Assembly (NCBI RefSeq): GCF_026625985.1
Contig: NZ_CP113116.1
Coordinates: 4,774,001-4,838,000, forward strand
Length of the DNA: 64,000 nt
Origin: Mycobacterium sp. Aquia_213
GTDB lineage: Bacteria; Actinomycetota; Actinomycetes; Mycobacteriales; Mycobacteriaceae
Reading direction: 5' to 3'
This document shows positions 24,781 through 34,087 of this stretch, piece by piece. Made by a program: the position numbers and the translations under genes. The notes below the pieces were generated by a model. The model worked only from the letters and a program-made list of their open reading frames with translations. It made no database searches and was not told where the DNA came from. Numbering within the stretch: the first letter of the stretch is position 1; each line of letters begins with the position of its first letter.

Positions 24781-26114
24781 GGGGTCCGCGTATTGGGCTC
24801 ACCGGCGCCAGTGTCGGTCTCATTTACGGTTACGACCTGTCCATCATCGCCGGCGCGCAGCTGTTCGTCACCGAAGATTTCGCACTCACCACATCTCAAC
24901 AAGAACTGCTGACGACGATGGCGGTGATCGGCCAGATCGGCGGAGCCCTGGGTGCCGGGGTGCTCGCCAATGCGATCGGCCGGAAAAAATCGATCGTGCT
25001 GATCCTGGTCGCGTACGCGACGTTCGCGCTGCTGGGTGCGTTCTCGGCGTCATTGCCAATGCTGCTGGCGGCGCGACTACTGCTGGGTGTGACCATCGGT
25101 GTGATGGTGGTGGTCGTCCCGGTGTACATCGCGGAATCGGCTCCGGCGGCGGTGCGCGGCGCGTTGCTGACGACCTATCAGCTGGCGATCGTCAGCGGCC
25201 TGATCGTCGGGTACCTCGCCGGGTACCTGTTGGCCGGCAGCCACAGCTGGCGCTGGATGCTCGGGCTGGCCGCCGCGCCGGTGCTGCTGTTGCTGCCGTT
25301 GGTGATTCGGCTGCCCGACACGGCTCGGTGGTACCTGCTCAAAGGGCGCGTCGACGATGCGCGGCGCGCGCTGCTGCGCGTGGAGCCCGCCGCGAACGCC
25401 GACGAAGAACTTGCCGAGATTCACCGCGCGCTGGGCGAAGGTGGTGGCGGCATCTCCGAGATGCTGCGACCGCCGTATCTGCGGGCCACCCTGTTCGTGA
25501 TTGCGCTCGGCTTCCTGCTCCAGATCACCGGCATCAACGCGATCATCTACTACAGCCCCCGAATATTCGAAGCCATCGGATTCACCGGCAATTTCGCGCT
25601 GTTGGGCCTGCCGGCCCTGGTCCAGGTCGCCGGTTTGGCAGCGGTGGGCGCGGCGTTGACGCTCGTTGATCGAGTCGGCAGGCGCCCAATCCTGTTGTGC
25701 GGCATCGCCATGATGATCGTCGCCGACATCGTGCTGACCGCGGTGTTCGCCCGCGGGCCGGGCGGCGCAATACTCGGGTTCGCCGGCATCCTGTTGTTCA
25801 TCGTCGGCTACACGCTGGGTTTTGGCTCCCTGGGCTGGGTGTACGCCAGCGAGAGCTTCCCCACCCGGCTGCGGTCCATCGGGTCCAGCGTCATGCTGAC
25901 CTCCAACCTGATTGCCAACGCGATCGTCGCGGCGGTCTTCCTGACCATGCTGCATTCCCTTGGCGGCGCAGGGACTTTCGCGGTGTTCGGGGTCTTGGCC
26001 GTCGTGGCGTTCGGCTTCGTGTACCGGTATGCACCGGAGACCAAGGGACGCCCGCTCGAGGACATCCGGCACTTCTGGGAAAACGGCGGCCGCTGGGAAG
26101 ACCCGTGCCCCTGA
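24777..26114 (+). CDS. sugI: Sugar-porter family MFS transporter
   Basis: This 445-residue transporter shows the sugar-porter signatures: GRKKSIVLILV after TM2, the RLLLGVTIGVMVVVVPVYIAE segment, LLQITGINAIIYYSP (QQxxGxN-like), DRVGRRP and the C-terminal PETKGRPLED. It imports a sugar by proton symport; the substrate is not proven in mycobacteria. TTG 24777 overlaps the upstream stop and leaves a very short N-terminus before TM1. It corresponds to Rv3331 and overlaps nagA by 10 bp. Confidence 0.9.
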   Translation: MRGPRIGLTGASVGLIYGYDLSIIAGAQLFVTEDFALTTSQQELLTTMAVIGQIGGALGAGVLANAIGRKKSIVLILVAYATFALLGAFSASLPMLLAARLLLGVTIGVMVVVVPVYIAESAPAAVRGALLTTYQLAIVSGLIVGYLAGYLLAGSHSWRWMLGLAAAPVLLLLPLVIRLPDTARWYLLKGRVDDARRALLRVEPAANADEELAEIHRALGEGGGGISEMLRPPYLRATLFVIALGFLLQITGINAIIYYSPRIFEAIGFTGNFALLGLPALVQVAGLAAVGAALTLVDRVGRRPILLCGIAMMIVADIVLTAVFARGPGGAILGFAGILLFIVGYTLGFGSLGWVYASESFPTRLRSIGSSVMLTSNLIANAIVAAVFLTMLHSLGGAGTFAVFGVLAVVAFGFVYRYAPETKGRPLEDIRHFWENGGRWEDPCP

Positions 26115-27232
26115 TCCGCGCGGGCACCGTCATCCTCGACGACCAGGTCTGCCGGCCGGGATGGCTACAGATCGCCGGTGCACAGATTCTCGCCTGCGGG
26201 GCGGGTGACCCGCCCGCGCAACCCGACCGGGACTTCCCGGATTCCCTGGTGGTGCCCGGGTTTATCGACATGCATGTGCACGGTGGCGGCGGCGCCTCTT
26301 ACCTGGCCGCCGAACAGATCGCCGAGGCGGCGCAGTTCCACCGGCGGCACGGCACCACCACGACACTGGCCAGTCTGGTCACCGCCGCACCCGGCACGCT
26401 GATCGCGGGCGTGCGCGCGCTGGCCGACGCCACCCGATCCGGCACCGTCGCGGGCATCCACCTGGAGGGGCCGTGGCTGTCCACGGCACGTTGCGGAGCA
26501 CACGATCCGACCCAGATGCGCGATCCCGAACCCGCCGAGATCGACGACGTCCTGGCCGCCGGCGAGGGCACGATCCGGATGGTCACGCTGGCACCGGAGC
26601 GACCCGGCAGCAGCGAGGCGATCCGGCGCTTTCTGGACGCGGGTGTCGTTGTCGCCGTTGGGCATACCGATGCGACCTATGAGCGAACCCAGCAGGCGAT
26701 CGCCCTGGGTGCCACGGTCGGCACGCATCTGTTCAACGCGATGCCGCCCCTGCACCATCGTGAGCCCGGACCGGCACTCGCGCTGCTGGAAAGCCCCGAC
26801 GTGACCGTCGAGCTGATCCCCGACGGCGTGCACGTACACCCCGCCGCGGTGCACGCGGTCGTCCGGGCGGCCGGGCCCGACCGGGTCGCCGTGATCACCG
26901 ACGCCATCGCCGCGGCCGGATGTGAGGACGGCGCCTACCAGCTCGGCGCGGTGCACATCGACGTGGAGTCGGGGGTAGCCCGGGTGCACGCGACGTCGAC
27001 GATCGCCGGCAGCACCGCCACGATGGATCAGCTGTTCCGCACGGTTTCGCGGCTCGGCCCGAACGCCGATGCCGCACTGGTCGCCGCGGTCCAGATGACC
27101 TCGGGGACACCAGCGCGGGCGCTGGGCCTACAGCGGGTGGGCGTGCTGCAGGCCGGCTACGACGCCAATCTCGTTGTGCTGGACCGTGAATTGCGGGTCA
27201 CGGCCGTGATGGCGCAGGGCGCCTGGCGCTAA
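26105..27232 (+). CDS. nagA: N-acetylglucosamine-6-phosphate deacetylase
   Basis: This 375-residue amidohydrolase has PGFIDMHVHGGGG (metal HxH), HLEGPW (catalytic Glu region), AVGHTDATYE, THLFNAM, DGVHVHP and ITDAIAAAG (catalytic Asp). It removes the acetyl group from GlcNAc-6-P in amino-sugar and cell-wall recycling. The GTG start lies inside the sugI 3' end. Placed after a sugar porter, it suggests an amino-sugar uptake and use unit, though GlcNAc transport by SugI is only inference. Confidence 0.93.
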   Translation: MPLIRAGTVILDDQVCRPGWLQIAGAQILACGAGDPPAQPDRDFPDSLVVPGFIDMHVHGGGGASYLAAEQIAEAAQFHRRHGTTTTLASLVTAAPGTLIAGVRALADATRSGTVAGIHLEGPWLSTARCGAHDPTQMRDPEPAEIDDVLAAGEGTIRMVTLAPERPGSSEAIRRFLDAGVVVAVGHTDATYERTQQAIALGATVGTHLFNAMPPLHHREPGPALALLESPDVTVELIPDGVHVHPAAVHAVVRAAGPDRVAVITDAIAAAGCEDGAYQLGAVHIDVESGVARVHATSTIAGSTATMDQLFRTVSRLGPNADAALVAAVQMTSGTPARALGLQRVGVLQAGYDANLVVLDRELRVTAVMAQGAWR

Positions 27233-28257
27233 CGCAGCCAGCGGGTCAGCCGGGAAAAGGCAAGCGCGCCAACGGCTCCCATCGCCATAGCGGTCAGCGT
27301 CTGCCGGGTGCTGATTCCCTCGTCCAGCAGCACCCGCGGAGCGATGATCGCGGGCGCCGGAGGCGGGGCGTACTTGCTGCGCGGATCATTGAAAAGCGTG
27401 GCGGCCCAGGCGGTGGCGAAGAGCACGAGATACCCGGTGACGTAGGCGAACACCATCAGGCCCAGCACCGGCCCGAACGTCGCACCGGCCGGACTGCGCA
27501 GCACCACCCGCAGGTATATCGAGGCCACCTGCTTGAACAGCTCGAAGCCGATCGCCGCGAGCAAGCCGGCCCGTGCCGAGGCGACGAGGCTGACCTTGTG
27601 TCGCGGCAACCGGCCGATCATCCAGGTGAACAGCATCCACGAAACAACCAGCGACACCAGTATCGAAAGGCCCCGGAAGAGCTCGCCGAAGATCGAGAAA
27701 TCCGGTACGCCAGCCCATTTCAGGACCGCGCGCATCGGTGCCGCGTGCCCGAGCGCGGTGAGCACGAGGGTGGCGAGGATGACCACGAACGTCCCCAGCA
27801 TCGCAACCAGATCGGACAACTTTTCGCGCACGAAGCCCGCCGACTGCAGTGGTTCGTCCCACCACATCTCGGTCACCGCCGCGCGCATATGCGACATCCA
27901 GCCAAGCCCGGCCCACGCCGAGGCGGCCAGCCCGATGACACCGACCGACGTGCGCGCGTTGATCGCCGAATTCATCAAGTCCACCAGCTGCTGGCCGAGC
28001 GCGCCCGAGACCGCGTCGCGGATGTGGTCGTCGATGTTGGCGAGCAGCTTAGGATCCTGGGCCAGCATGAAACCGACGACCGCGAAACTGACCATCAGCA
28101 AAGGGAATAGCGCGAAGATCGTGTAATACGTCAGGCCGGCCGCCAGGAAGCCGCCGTTGCGCTCGTCGAAATGCTTGTAGGCGCGCAGCACGTGGTCGAG
28201 CCATCCGAACCGGGCCCGCAACCTGTCGAGGATCCCTGGCTTGGCCGGCTCGTCCAT
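27229..28257 (-). CDS. YihY/BrkB-family inner-membrane protein (Rv3335c-like)
   Basis: This 342-residue protein has six hydrophobic helices between about residues 40 and 285. Family blocks are NGGFLAAGLTYYTIFALFPLL, GWMSHMRAAVTEMW and ATFGPVLGLMVFAYVTGYLVLF. The family was once mislabelled ribonuclease BN; its role is unsettled (possible transporter or lipid-related). It shares an operon direction with trpS, which ends 10 bp upstream. The stop overlaps that of nagA. Confidence 0.9.
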   Translation of the reverse strand: MDEPAKPGILDRLRARFGWLDHVLRAYKHFDERNGGFLAAGLTYYTIFALFPLLMVSFAVVGFMLAQDPKLLANIDDHIRDAVSGALGQQLVDLMNSAINARTSVGVIGLAASAWAGLGWMSHMRAAVTEMWWDEPLQSAGFVREKLSDLVAMLGTFVVILATLVLTALGHAAPMRAVLKWAGVPDFSIFGELFRGLSILVSLVVSWMLFTWMIGRLPRHKVSLVASARAGLLAAIGFELFKQVASIYLRVVLRSPAGATFGPVLGLMVFAYVTGYLVLFATAWAATLFNDPRSKYAPPPAPAIIAPRVLLDEGISTRQTLTAMAMGAVGALAFSRLTRWLR

Positions 28258-28267
28258 GATGAACGCA

Positions 28268-29287
28268 CTACCTCCGTTGCGGAAGAAACCCCAGCCGATC
28301 GTAGACCCGCTGGACCGTTTTTCCGGCCACCTGGTCGGCGCGCTCGGCGCCGGCCGCCAGCACGGTCTCCAATTCGGCCAGATCCGCAGTCAATTCGTCG
28401 ACCCGGGCCTTGATCGGGGCGACGAATTCGACGACGGCTTCGGCGGTCTCCTTCTTCAGATCGCCGTAGCCCCGCCCGGAGTAGCCGTCGACGAGCTTGG
28501 CGATGTCGACCCCGGTGACCGCCGATTGGATGGTCAGCAGGTTCGATACGCCGGGCTTGGCCTCGGTGTCAAAGCGGATCTCGCGCTCGCTGTCGGTCAC
28601 GGCCGAGCGAATCTTCTTGGCGGACAACGCCGGATCGTCGAGCAGGTTGATCAAGCCGGTATCGGTGGCCGCCGATTTGCTCATCTTCGACGTCGGGTCG
28701 GCCAGATCGTAGATTTTGGCGGTGGCCTTCGGAATGAACATGTCCGGGACGACGAACGTGCCCGGGAAGCGGCTGTTGAACCGCTCCGCGATGTCGCGGG
28801 CCAGCTCGAGGTGCTGGCGCTGGTCCTCACCGACGGGCACCAGATCGGTGTCGTAGGCCAGCACGTCGGCGGCCTGCAGCACCGGATAGGTGAACAGCCC
28901 GACGGTGGTCGAGTCGGTGCCCTGGCGCTGCGACTTGTCCTTGAACTGCGTCATCCGCGACGCCTGCCCGAAGCCGGTGAAGCAGCCCAGCACCCACGCC
29001 AACTGAGTGTGGGCGGGCACATGGCTTTGCACGAAGACGGTGCTGCGGGCCGGATCGATCCCCAGCGCCAGGTACTGGGCGGCGGTGACCAGGGTCCGGC
29101 GTCGCAACGCCTCGGGGTCCTGCGCGACGGTGATCGCGTGCAGATCGACCACGCAGAAGAAGGCGTCGTGGTCGTCCTGCAGCGCAACCCACTGGGTGAC
29201 CGCGCCCAGGGCGTTGCCGAGGTGAAGCGAATCAGATGTGGGCTGCACGCCGGAGAAAATCCGGCTGGGTCCGGTAGCGGTGCTCAT
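28268..29287 (-). CDS. trpS: Tryptophanyl-tRNA synthetase
   Basis: This 339-residue class I synthetase has the HIGH-like DSLHLGNALGAV and the KMSKS loop SKMSKSA. It charges tRNA-Trp in the cytosol. YPVLQAADVLAYD and VGEDQRQHLELARDIAERFN are the tryptophan-pocket and tRNA-dimer segments typical of bacterial TrpRS. The length is normal. No T-box leader is visible upstream. Confidence 0.97.
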   Translation of the reverse strand: MSTATGPSRIFSGVQPTSDSLHLGNALGAVTQWVALQDDHDAFFCVVDLHAITVAQDPEALRRRTLVTAAQYLALGIDPARSTVFVQSHVPAHTQLAWVLGCFTGFGQASRMTQFKDKSQRQGTDSTTVGLFTYPVLQAADVLAYDTDLVPVGEDQRQHLELARDIAERFNSRFPGTFVVPDMFIPKATAKIYDLADPTSKMSKSAATDTGLINLLDDPALSAKKIRSAVTDSEREIRFDTEAKPGVSNLLTIQSAVTGVDIAKLVDGYSGRGYGDLKKETAEAVVEFVAPIKARVDELTADLAELETVLAAGAERADQVAGKTVQRVYDRLGFLPQRR

Positions 29288-29378
29288 GATGTCCCGATCT
29301 TTTCACGCGCGGCTTTACGCGCGCGGCCCGCGGCCCGTGCGCGTTTCGGTACCGGCGGTACTGGGTAAAGTCGAGGGC

Positions 29379-30221
29379 ATGACCTCTCGTGCGCCGATTC
29401 AGCTCGGTTCCGGAGAGCCGGTGCTGCTGCTACACGGCTTCCTGATGTCGCAGACGGTGTGGGAGCCGGTGGCGCCACAGCTGGCCGATACCGGCCGCTT
29501 CGAGGTGTTCGCCCCGACGATGGCCGGGCACAATGGCGGACCGTACGCCGGCACCTGGCTGCTGAGCTCGTCGGTGCTGGCCGACCACATCGAGCGCCAG
29601 CTCGACGAGCTGGGCTGGGACTCCGCCCACATCGTCGGCAACTCGCTGGGCGGCTGGGTGGCCTTCGAGCTCGAGCGTCGGGGCCGGGCCCGCAGCGTCA
29701 CCGGCATCGGTGCCGCCGGCGGCTGGACCCGCTGGAGCCCGGTCAAATTCGAGGTCATCGGCAAGTTCATCGCCGGCATGCCGATGTTGGCGCTGGCCCG
29801 CCTGTTCGGCGCGCGCACGCTGCAGCTGCCGCTGAGCCGCCGGCTGGCCACCCTGCCGCTGACGGCATCGCCGGACGGGATCAGCGAGCGCCAGCTGTCC
29901 GTCGTCGTCGATGACGCCGCGCACTGCCCGGCCTACTTCCAGCTGCTCGCCAAATCGCTGACCGATCCCGGTCTGCTGAAGTTGGCCAATACCGCGGTGC
30001 CGGTTCAGCTGGTGCTCTGCGAGAAGGATCGCGTGGTGCCCGCGAGCAGGTTCAACCGGCATTTCACCGAATTCCTACCCAGCGGAACGCGGATCACCGA
30101 GCTCGAGGGCGTCGGTCACGTGCCGATGTTCGAGGCGCCGGACCGTGTCGCCGAGGTCATCTCCGGATTCATCGACGACTGCACCCGCCCGGCTCGGGTC
30201 GTCGAGCCGCCGGCTAGCTAA
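29379..30221 (+). CDS. Alpha/beta hydrolase
   Basis: This 280-residue alpha/beta-hydrolase-fold enzyme has the oxyanion motif LLLHGFLMS, nucleophile elbow GNSLGGW (Ser), acid residue in CEKDRVVP and catalytic His in GVGHVPMFE. The substrate cannot be determined; it could be an esterase, epoxide hydrolase or lipase-like enzyme. The ATG at 29379 follows GTCGAGGGC. It diverges from trpS and is convergent with icd, matching the Rv3337/Rv3338 slot of H37Rv, where the homologue is split or shorter as I recall. Confidence 0.88.
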   Translation: MTSRAPIQLGSGEPVLLLHGFLMSQTVWEPVAPQLADTGRFEVFAPTMAGHNGGPYAGTWLLSSSVLADHIERQLDELGWDSAHIVGNSLGGWVAFELERRGRARSVTGIGAAGGWTRWSPVKFEVIGKFIAGMPMLALARLFGARTLQLPLSRRLATLPLTASPDGISERQLSVVVDDAAHCPAYFQLLAKSLTDPGLLKLANTAVPVQLVLCEKDRVVPASRFNRHFTEFLPSGTRITELEGVGHVPMFEAPDRVAEVISGFIDDCTRPARVVEPPAS

Positions 30222-30258
30222 GCCGCCGAGCTACGCGTCCACCCCGCGCTGTGTGTGA

Positions 30259-30287
30259 AACCTGGGCGGTCAGTGTGCAACCAGGTT
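30259..30287. terminator. Hairpin between convergent hydrolase and icd genes
   Basis: AACCTGG (30259-30265) and CCAGGTT (30281-30287) form a perfect 7-bp stem with a 15-nt loop in the 87-bp gap between the two stop codons. The position suggests transcription termination in both directions; the loop is long and there is no U-tract. Confidence 0.4.
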
Positions 30288-30308
30288 GTCCTGAGTTCCC
30301 ACTCGACG

Positions 30309-31538
30309 TTAGCTGACCAGCGCCTTCGCCAGATTTTCGGCGATCGAGCCGAGGAACTCCTCGCTCTGCTGCCACTTCTGATCGGGTCCGATCAAAATGG
30401 CGAGGTCCTTGGTCATCTTCCCGCTCTCGACCGTGGCGATGACGACCTCTTCCAGTAGCTGGGCGAAGTCGATGACCGCGGGCGTGTTGTCCAGCTTGCC
30501 GCGGTGCTGCAATCCCCGGGTCCAGGCGAAGATCGAGGCGATCGGGTTCGTCGACGTCGGCTTACCGGCCTGGTACTGCCGGTAGTGCCGGGTGACGGTG
30601 CCGTGCGCGGCCTCGGCCTCGACGGTCTTGCCGTCGGCCGTCATCAGCACCGAGGTCATCAGTCCCAGTGAGCCGTAACCCTGCGCGACGGTGTCCGACT
30701 GGACGTCACCGTCGTAGTTCTTACAGGCCCAGACGTAGCCGCCGTCCCACTTCAGGCAGGCGGCCACCATGTCGTCGATCAGCCGGTGCTCGTAGGTCAG
30801 ACCCTCGGCAACGAAGCGCTCCTTGAACTCCTCGTCGTAGATGCGCTGGAATTCGTCCTTGAACATGCCGTCGTAGGCCTTGAGGATGGTGTTCTTGGTG
30901 GACAGGTACACCGGCCATTTGGCGTTGAGCCCGTAGGCGAACGAGGCCCGCGCGAAATCGCGGATGGAGTCCTTGAAGTTGTACATCCCCATCACCACGC
31001 CGCCGTCCTCGGGCATGGACACCATCTCGTGCACGATCGGCTCGCTGCCGTCGTCGGGCGTGAAAGTTATTGCGACAGTGCCGGGCTTCTCGACCTTGAA
31101 GTTGGTCGACCGGTACTGGTCGCCGAAGGCGTGCCGGCCGATGACGATCGGTTTGGTCCAGCCCGGAACCAGCCGGGGCACGTTCGAGATCACAATTGGC
31201 TCGCGGAAGATGGTGCCGCCCAGGATGTTTCGGATAGTCCCGTTCGGCGAGAGCCACATCTTTTTCAGGTTGAACTCTGCGACGCGTGCCTCGTCGGGGG
31301 TGATCGTCGCGCACTTGACGCCCACACCGTGCTTCTTGATGGCATACGCCGCGTCGATCGTCACCTGGTCGTCGGTGCGGTCGCGGTGCTCGATGCCCAG
31401 GTCGTAGTAGTCCAGGTTGATGTCGAGGTGCGGCAGGATCAGCAGGTCCTTGATCAGCTTCCAGATGACCCGGGTCATCTCGTCACCGTCGAGTTCGACA
31501 ACGGGTCCTTTGACTTTGATCTTGGGTTCGTTCGACAT
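30309..31538 (-). CDS. icd: Isocitrate dehydrogenase, NADP-dependent, dimeric type
   Basis: This 409-residue enzyme decarboxylates isocitrate to 2-oxoglutarate in the TCA cycle. It is of the homodimeric eukaryote-like type: VVELDGDEMTRVIW, the substrate segment SPNGTIRNILGGTIFREP, WTKPIVIGRHAFGDQY, NYDGDVQSD (metal Asp) and the NADP region GTVTRHYRQYQAG with the Arg/His pair. The length equals that of M. tuberculosis Icd1. It lies 24 bp downstream of the unrelated monomeric enzyme and is probably co-transcribed with it. Confidence 0.96.
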   Translation of the reverse strand: MSNEPKIKVKGPVVELDGDEMTRVIWKLIKDLLILPHLDINLDYYDLGIEHRDRTDDQVTIDAAYAIKKHGVGVKCATITPDEARVAEFNLKKMWLSPNGTIRNILGGTIFREPIVISNVPRLVPGWTKPIVIGRHAFGDQYRSTNFKVEKPGTVAITFTPDDGSEPIVHEMVSMPEDGGVVMGMYNFKDSIRDFARASFAYGLNAKWPVYLSTKNTILKAYDGMFKDEFQRIYDEEFKERFVAEGLTYEHRLIDDMVAACLKWDGGYVWACKNYDGDVQSDTVAQGYGSLGLMTSVLMTADGKTVEAEAAHGTVTRHYRQYQAGKPTSTNPIASIFAWTRGLQHRGKLDNTPAVIDFAQLLEEVVIATVESGKMTKDLAILIGPDQKWQQSEEFLGSIAENLAKALVS

Positions 31539-31562
31539 CCCAGACCGACCCTCCTCGCGACG

Positions 31563-33800
31563 TTAGTCCTGCGAAGCCGCCAACGCTTTGTTGAACTTCT
31601 TGCTCGGCCGCATCACTGCAGTCGTCTTCTCGCTGTCGGGCTGATAGTAGCCGCCGATGTCGACCGTCTCGCCCTGAACCTGGACCATATCGGCCACGAT
31701 GACGTCCTCGTTCTTGCTCAACGAATAGGCCAGCGCTGCGAAGTGCTTTTGCAGCTCTTTGTCGTCGGTTTGCGCGGCGAGTTCCTGGGCCCAGTACAGC
31801 GCCAGGTAGAACTGGCTGCCGCGGTTGTCGAGTTCACCGGTCTTGCGCGACGGACTCTTGTTGTTGTCCAACAGCTTTCCGATCGCGGCATCCAGCGTCT
31901 TGGCCAGGATCTTGGCGCGCTCGTTGTCGGTCTTGATGCCGAGGTCTTCGAAACATGCACCCAGAGCCAGGTATTCACCGAGGGAATCCCAGCGCAGGTG
32001 GTTCTCCTCCACCAGCTGGTGGACGTGCTTGGGCGCCGAGCCGCCCGCTCCGGTCTCGTACATTCCCCCGCCGGCCATCAGCGGCACGATGGACAGCATC
32101 TTGGCGCTGGTGCCCAGCTCCAGGATCGGGAACAGGTCGGTGAGGTAGTCGCGCAGGATGTTTCCGGTCGCGGCGATGGTGTCCTGACCGCGCATCGCGC
32201 GCTCGATCGTGTGCCGCATGGCGCGTTCCTGCGACATGATCGAGATGTCGAGGCCCTCGGTGTCGTGGTCGGCCAGGTAAGTGTTGACCTTCTTGCGCAA
32301 TTCGTTCTCGTGCGGACGCTCCTGGTCCAGCCAGAACACCACCGGCATGCCCGAGTTTCGCGCCCGGGTGACGGCCAGTTTGACCCAGTCGCGAATCGGT
32401 TCGTCCCGAACGATGGGCATGCGCCAGATGTCGCCGGCCTCCACGTCTTGCGTCAGCAGCACGTCGCCGGTGTCGAGGTCGACGATCTTGGCGACGCCGT
32501 CCGCGGGGACCTCGAACGTCTTGTCATGCGAGCCGTACTCTTCGGCCTGCTGCGCCATCAGTCCGACGTTGGGGACGGTGCCCATCGTGGTCGGATCGAA
32601 GGCCCCGTGGGTCTTACAGAAGTTGATGATCTCTTGGTAGATGCGGGCGAAGGTCGACTCGGGGTTGACGGCCTTGGTGTCCTTCTGCCGCCCGTCGGCG
32701 CCGTACATCTTGCCGCCGGCGCGGATCATCGCCGGCATTGACGCATCCACGATCACGTCGCTGGGCGAGTGAAAGTTGCTGATGCCCTTGGCCGAATCGA
32801 CCATGGCCAGCTCGGGGCGGTGTTCGTGGCAGGCGTGCAGGTCGCGGATGATCTCGTCGTGCTGCGTCGCGGGCAGCGACTCGATCTTGTTGTAGAGGTC
32901 CACCAATCCGTTGTTGACGTTCACGCCGAGTTCGTCGAACAGCTCCTGATGCTTGTCGAAGGCGTCCTTGTAGAAGACCTTCACGGCGTGGCCGAAGACG
33001 ATGGGGTGGGAGACCTTCATCATCGTCGCCTTGACGTGCAGCGAGAACATCACGCCGGTCTTGTAAGCGTCCTCGATCTCCGCTTCGTAGAACTCGCAGA
33101 GCGCCTTCTTGCTCATGAACATGCTGTCGATGATGTCGCCGTCGCGCAGCGACACCGTGGGCTTGAGCACGATCTTCTTGCCGCCCTTGGTCTCCAGCTC
33201 CATCTTCACGCTGCGCCCGCGATCCAGCGTCATCGACTTCTCGCCGTGGTAGAAGTCGCCGTGCTTCATGGTCGCGACATGGGTGCGCGACGCCTGCGAC
33301 CACTCCCCCATGCTGTGCGGGTGTTTGCGCGCGTACTCCTTGACCGCGTTGGGGGCGCGACGGTCCGAGTTGCCTTGGCGCAGCACCGGGTTGACCGCGC
33401 TACCAAGGCATTTCGAATAGCGGTCGCGAATTTCCTTGTCCTCGTCGGTCTTCGGGCTCTGCGGATAGTCCGGAATCTTGTATCCCTTGCCCTGCAGCTC
33501 CTTGATTGCAGCACACAGCTGAGGCACCGAGGCGCTGATGTTCGGCAACTTGATGATGTTGGTGTCGGGCAGCTTCGTCAGCCGACCCAGCTCCGCCAGG
33601 TTGTCCGGCACCCGCTGCTCTTCGGTCAGGTGCTCGGGGAATTCGGCGAGGATCCGAGCGGCCAACGAGATGTCGCTGGTCTTGATCTCGATGCCTGCCG
33701 GCTCGGCGAAGGCCCGCACGATCGGCAGGAACGCGTAGGTCGCCAGCAGCGGCGCCTCATCGGTCAGCGTGTAAATGACGGTCGGCTTTTCGGCGCTCAC
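31563..33800 (-). CDS. icd2: Isocitrate dehydrogenase, NADP-dependent, monomeric type
   Basis: This 745-residue protein is the monomeric IDH, non-homologous in sequence to the dimeric enzyme but catalysing the same reaction. Signatures include YTLTDEAPLLATYAFLPIV, LPNISASVPQLCAAI, RQGNSDRRAPNAVKEYARKHPH, DVIVDASMPAMIRAGG and VPNVGLMAQQAEEYGSHDKTF. The length is standard (about 740). It directly precedes icd. In H37Rv the counterpart (Rv0066c) is far from icd1, so the adjacency here is a lineage difference. Confidence 0.96.
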   Translation of the reverse strand: MSAEKPTVIYTLTDEAPLLATYAFLPIVRAFAEPAGIEIKTSDISLAARILAEFPEHLTEEQRVPDNLAELGRLTKLPDTNIIKLPNISASVPQLCAAIKELQGKGYKIPDYPQSPKTDEDKEIRDRYSKCLGSAVNPVLRQGNSDRRAPNAVKEYARKHPHSMGEWSQASRTHVATMKHGDFYHGEKSMTLDRGRSVKMELETKGGKKIVLKPTVSLRDGDIIDSMFMSKKALCEFYEAEIEDAYKTGVMFSLHVKATMMKVSHPIVFGHAVKVFYKDAFDKHQELFDELGVNVNNGLVDLYNKIESLPATQHDEIIRDLHACHEHRPELAMVDSAKGISNFHSPSDVIVDASMPAMIRAGGKMYGADGRQKDTKAVNPESTFARIYQEIINFCKTHGAFDPTTMGTVPNVGLMAQQAEEYGSHDKTFEVPADGVAKIVDLDTGDVLLTQDVEAGDIWRMPIVRDEPIRDWVKLAVTRARNSGMPVVFWLDQERPHENELRKKVNTYLADHDTEGLDISIMSQERAMRHTIERAMRGQDTIAATGNILRDYLTDLFPILELGTSAKMLSIVPLMAGGGMYETGAGGSAPKHVHQLVEENHLRWDSLGEYLALGACFEDLGIKTDNERAKILAKTLDAAIGKLLDNNKSPSRKTGELDNRGSQFYLALYWAQELAAQTDDKELQKHFAALAYSLSKNEDVIVADMVQVQGETVDIGGYYQPDSEKTTAVMRPSKKFNKALAASQD

Positions 33801-33889
33801 GGACGGTCCCTCTCCCGATCAGATTTTGGGGGGCTCAGCGTTGTCATTGCCACGTTATCAAGGGCGTTTGGGCATGTGTCGACCTGCCA

Positions 33890-33918
33890 TTGGCATCCAG
33901 TCGGCACAGTAAGATAAT
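33890..33918 (+). promoter_or_regulatory. SigA-type promoter of the SAM-IV riboswitch and metC
   Basis: TTGGCA (33890-33895) and GATAAT (33913-33918) are separated by 17 bp. The expected start site, 6-9 bases downstream, coincides with the first base of the riboswitch at about 33925-33928, which supports both calls. Confidence 0.75.
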
Positions 33919-33927
33919 CTTTCTATT

Positions 33928-34047
33928 GGTCATGAGTGCCAGCACTAAGCCCCGGCTTGCTGGCCGGCAACCCTCCAACCGCGGTGGGGTGCTCCGGGTG
34001 AGGACCAGGTTGAGTAGCCACAACCGGCTATCCGGCAAGCGCGGGTC
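33928..34047 (+). promoter_or_regulatory. SAM-IV riboswitch
   Basis: About 120 nt closely match the mycobacterial SAM-IV aptamer: GGTCATGAGTGCCAGC at the 5' end, AAGCCCCGGCTTGCTGGC, GGCAACCCTCCAACCGCGG, GGGGTGCTCCGGGTG, the AGGACCAGGTTGAGTAGCC segment, and GGCAAGCGCGGGTC at the 3' side. SAM-IV RNAs bind S-adenosylmethionine and in actinobacteria control sulfur-amino-acid genes. Here it precedes metC and metX, so high SAM should lower homocysteine/methionine synthesis. Confidence 0.92.
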
Positions 34048-34059
34048 CGCCATGACGGG

Positions 34060-34078
34060 CCCCTGAGCCAGACAGGGG
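34060..34078 (+). promoter_or_regulatory. Ribosome-binding-site hairpin after the riboswitch
   Basis: CCCCTG (34060-34065) pairs with CAGGGG (34073-34078) across a 7-nt loop. The 3' arm is the start of the Shine-Dalgarno sequence GGGGAAG, ten bases before the metC ATG. This hairpin could be the expression platform that hides the ribosome site when SAM is bound. Confidence 0.6.
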
Positions 34079-34087
34079 AAGCTTTCT

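Noticed and set aside
30786..32741. Very long open frame on the plus strand opposite icd2/icd
   Set aside because: It is the antisense reading of two well-recognised enzymes, has no domain pattern, and arises from high GC at third codon positions. The same applies to long frames at 2035-3114, 5644-7338, 10522-12075 and 56154-58202.
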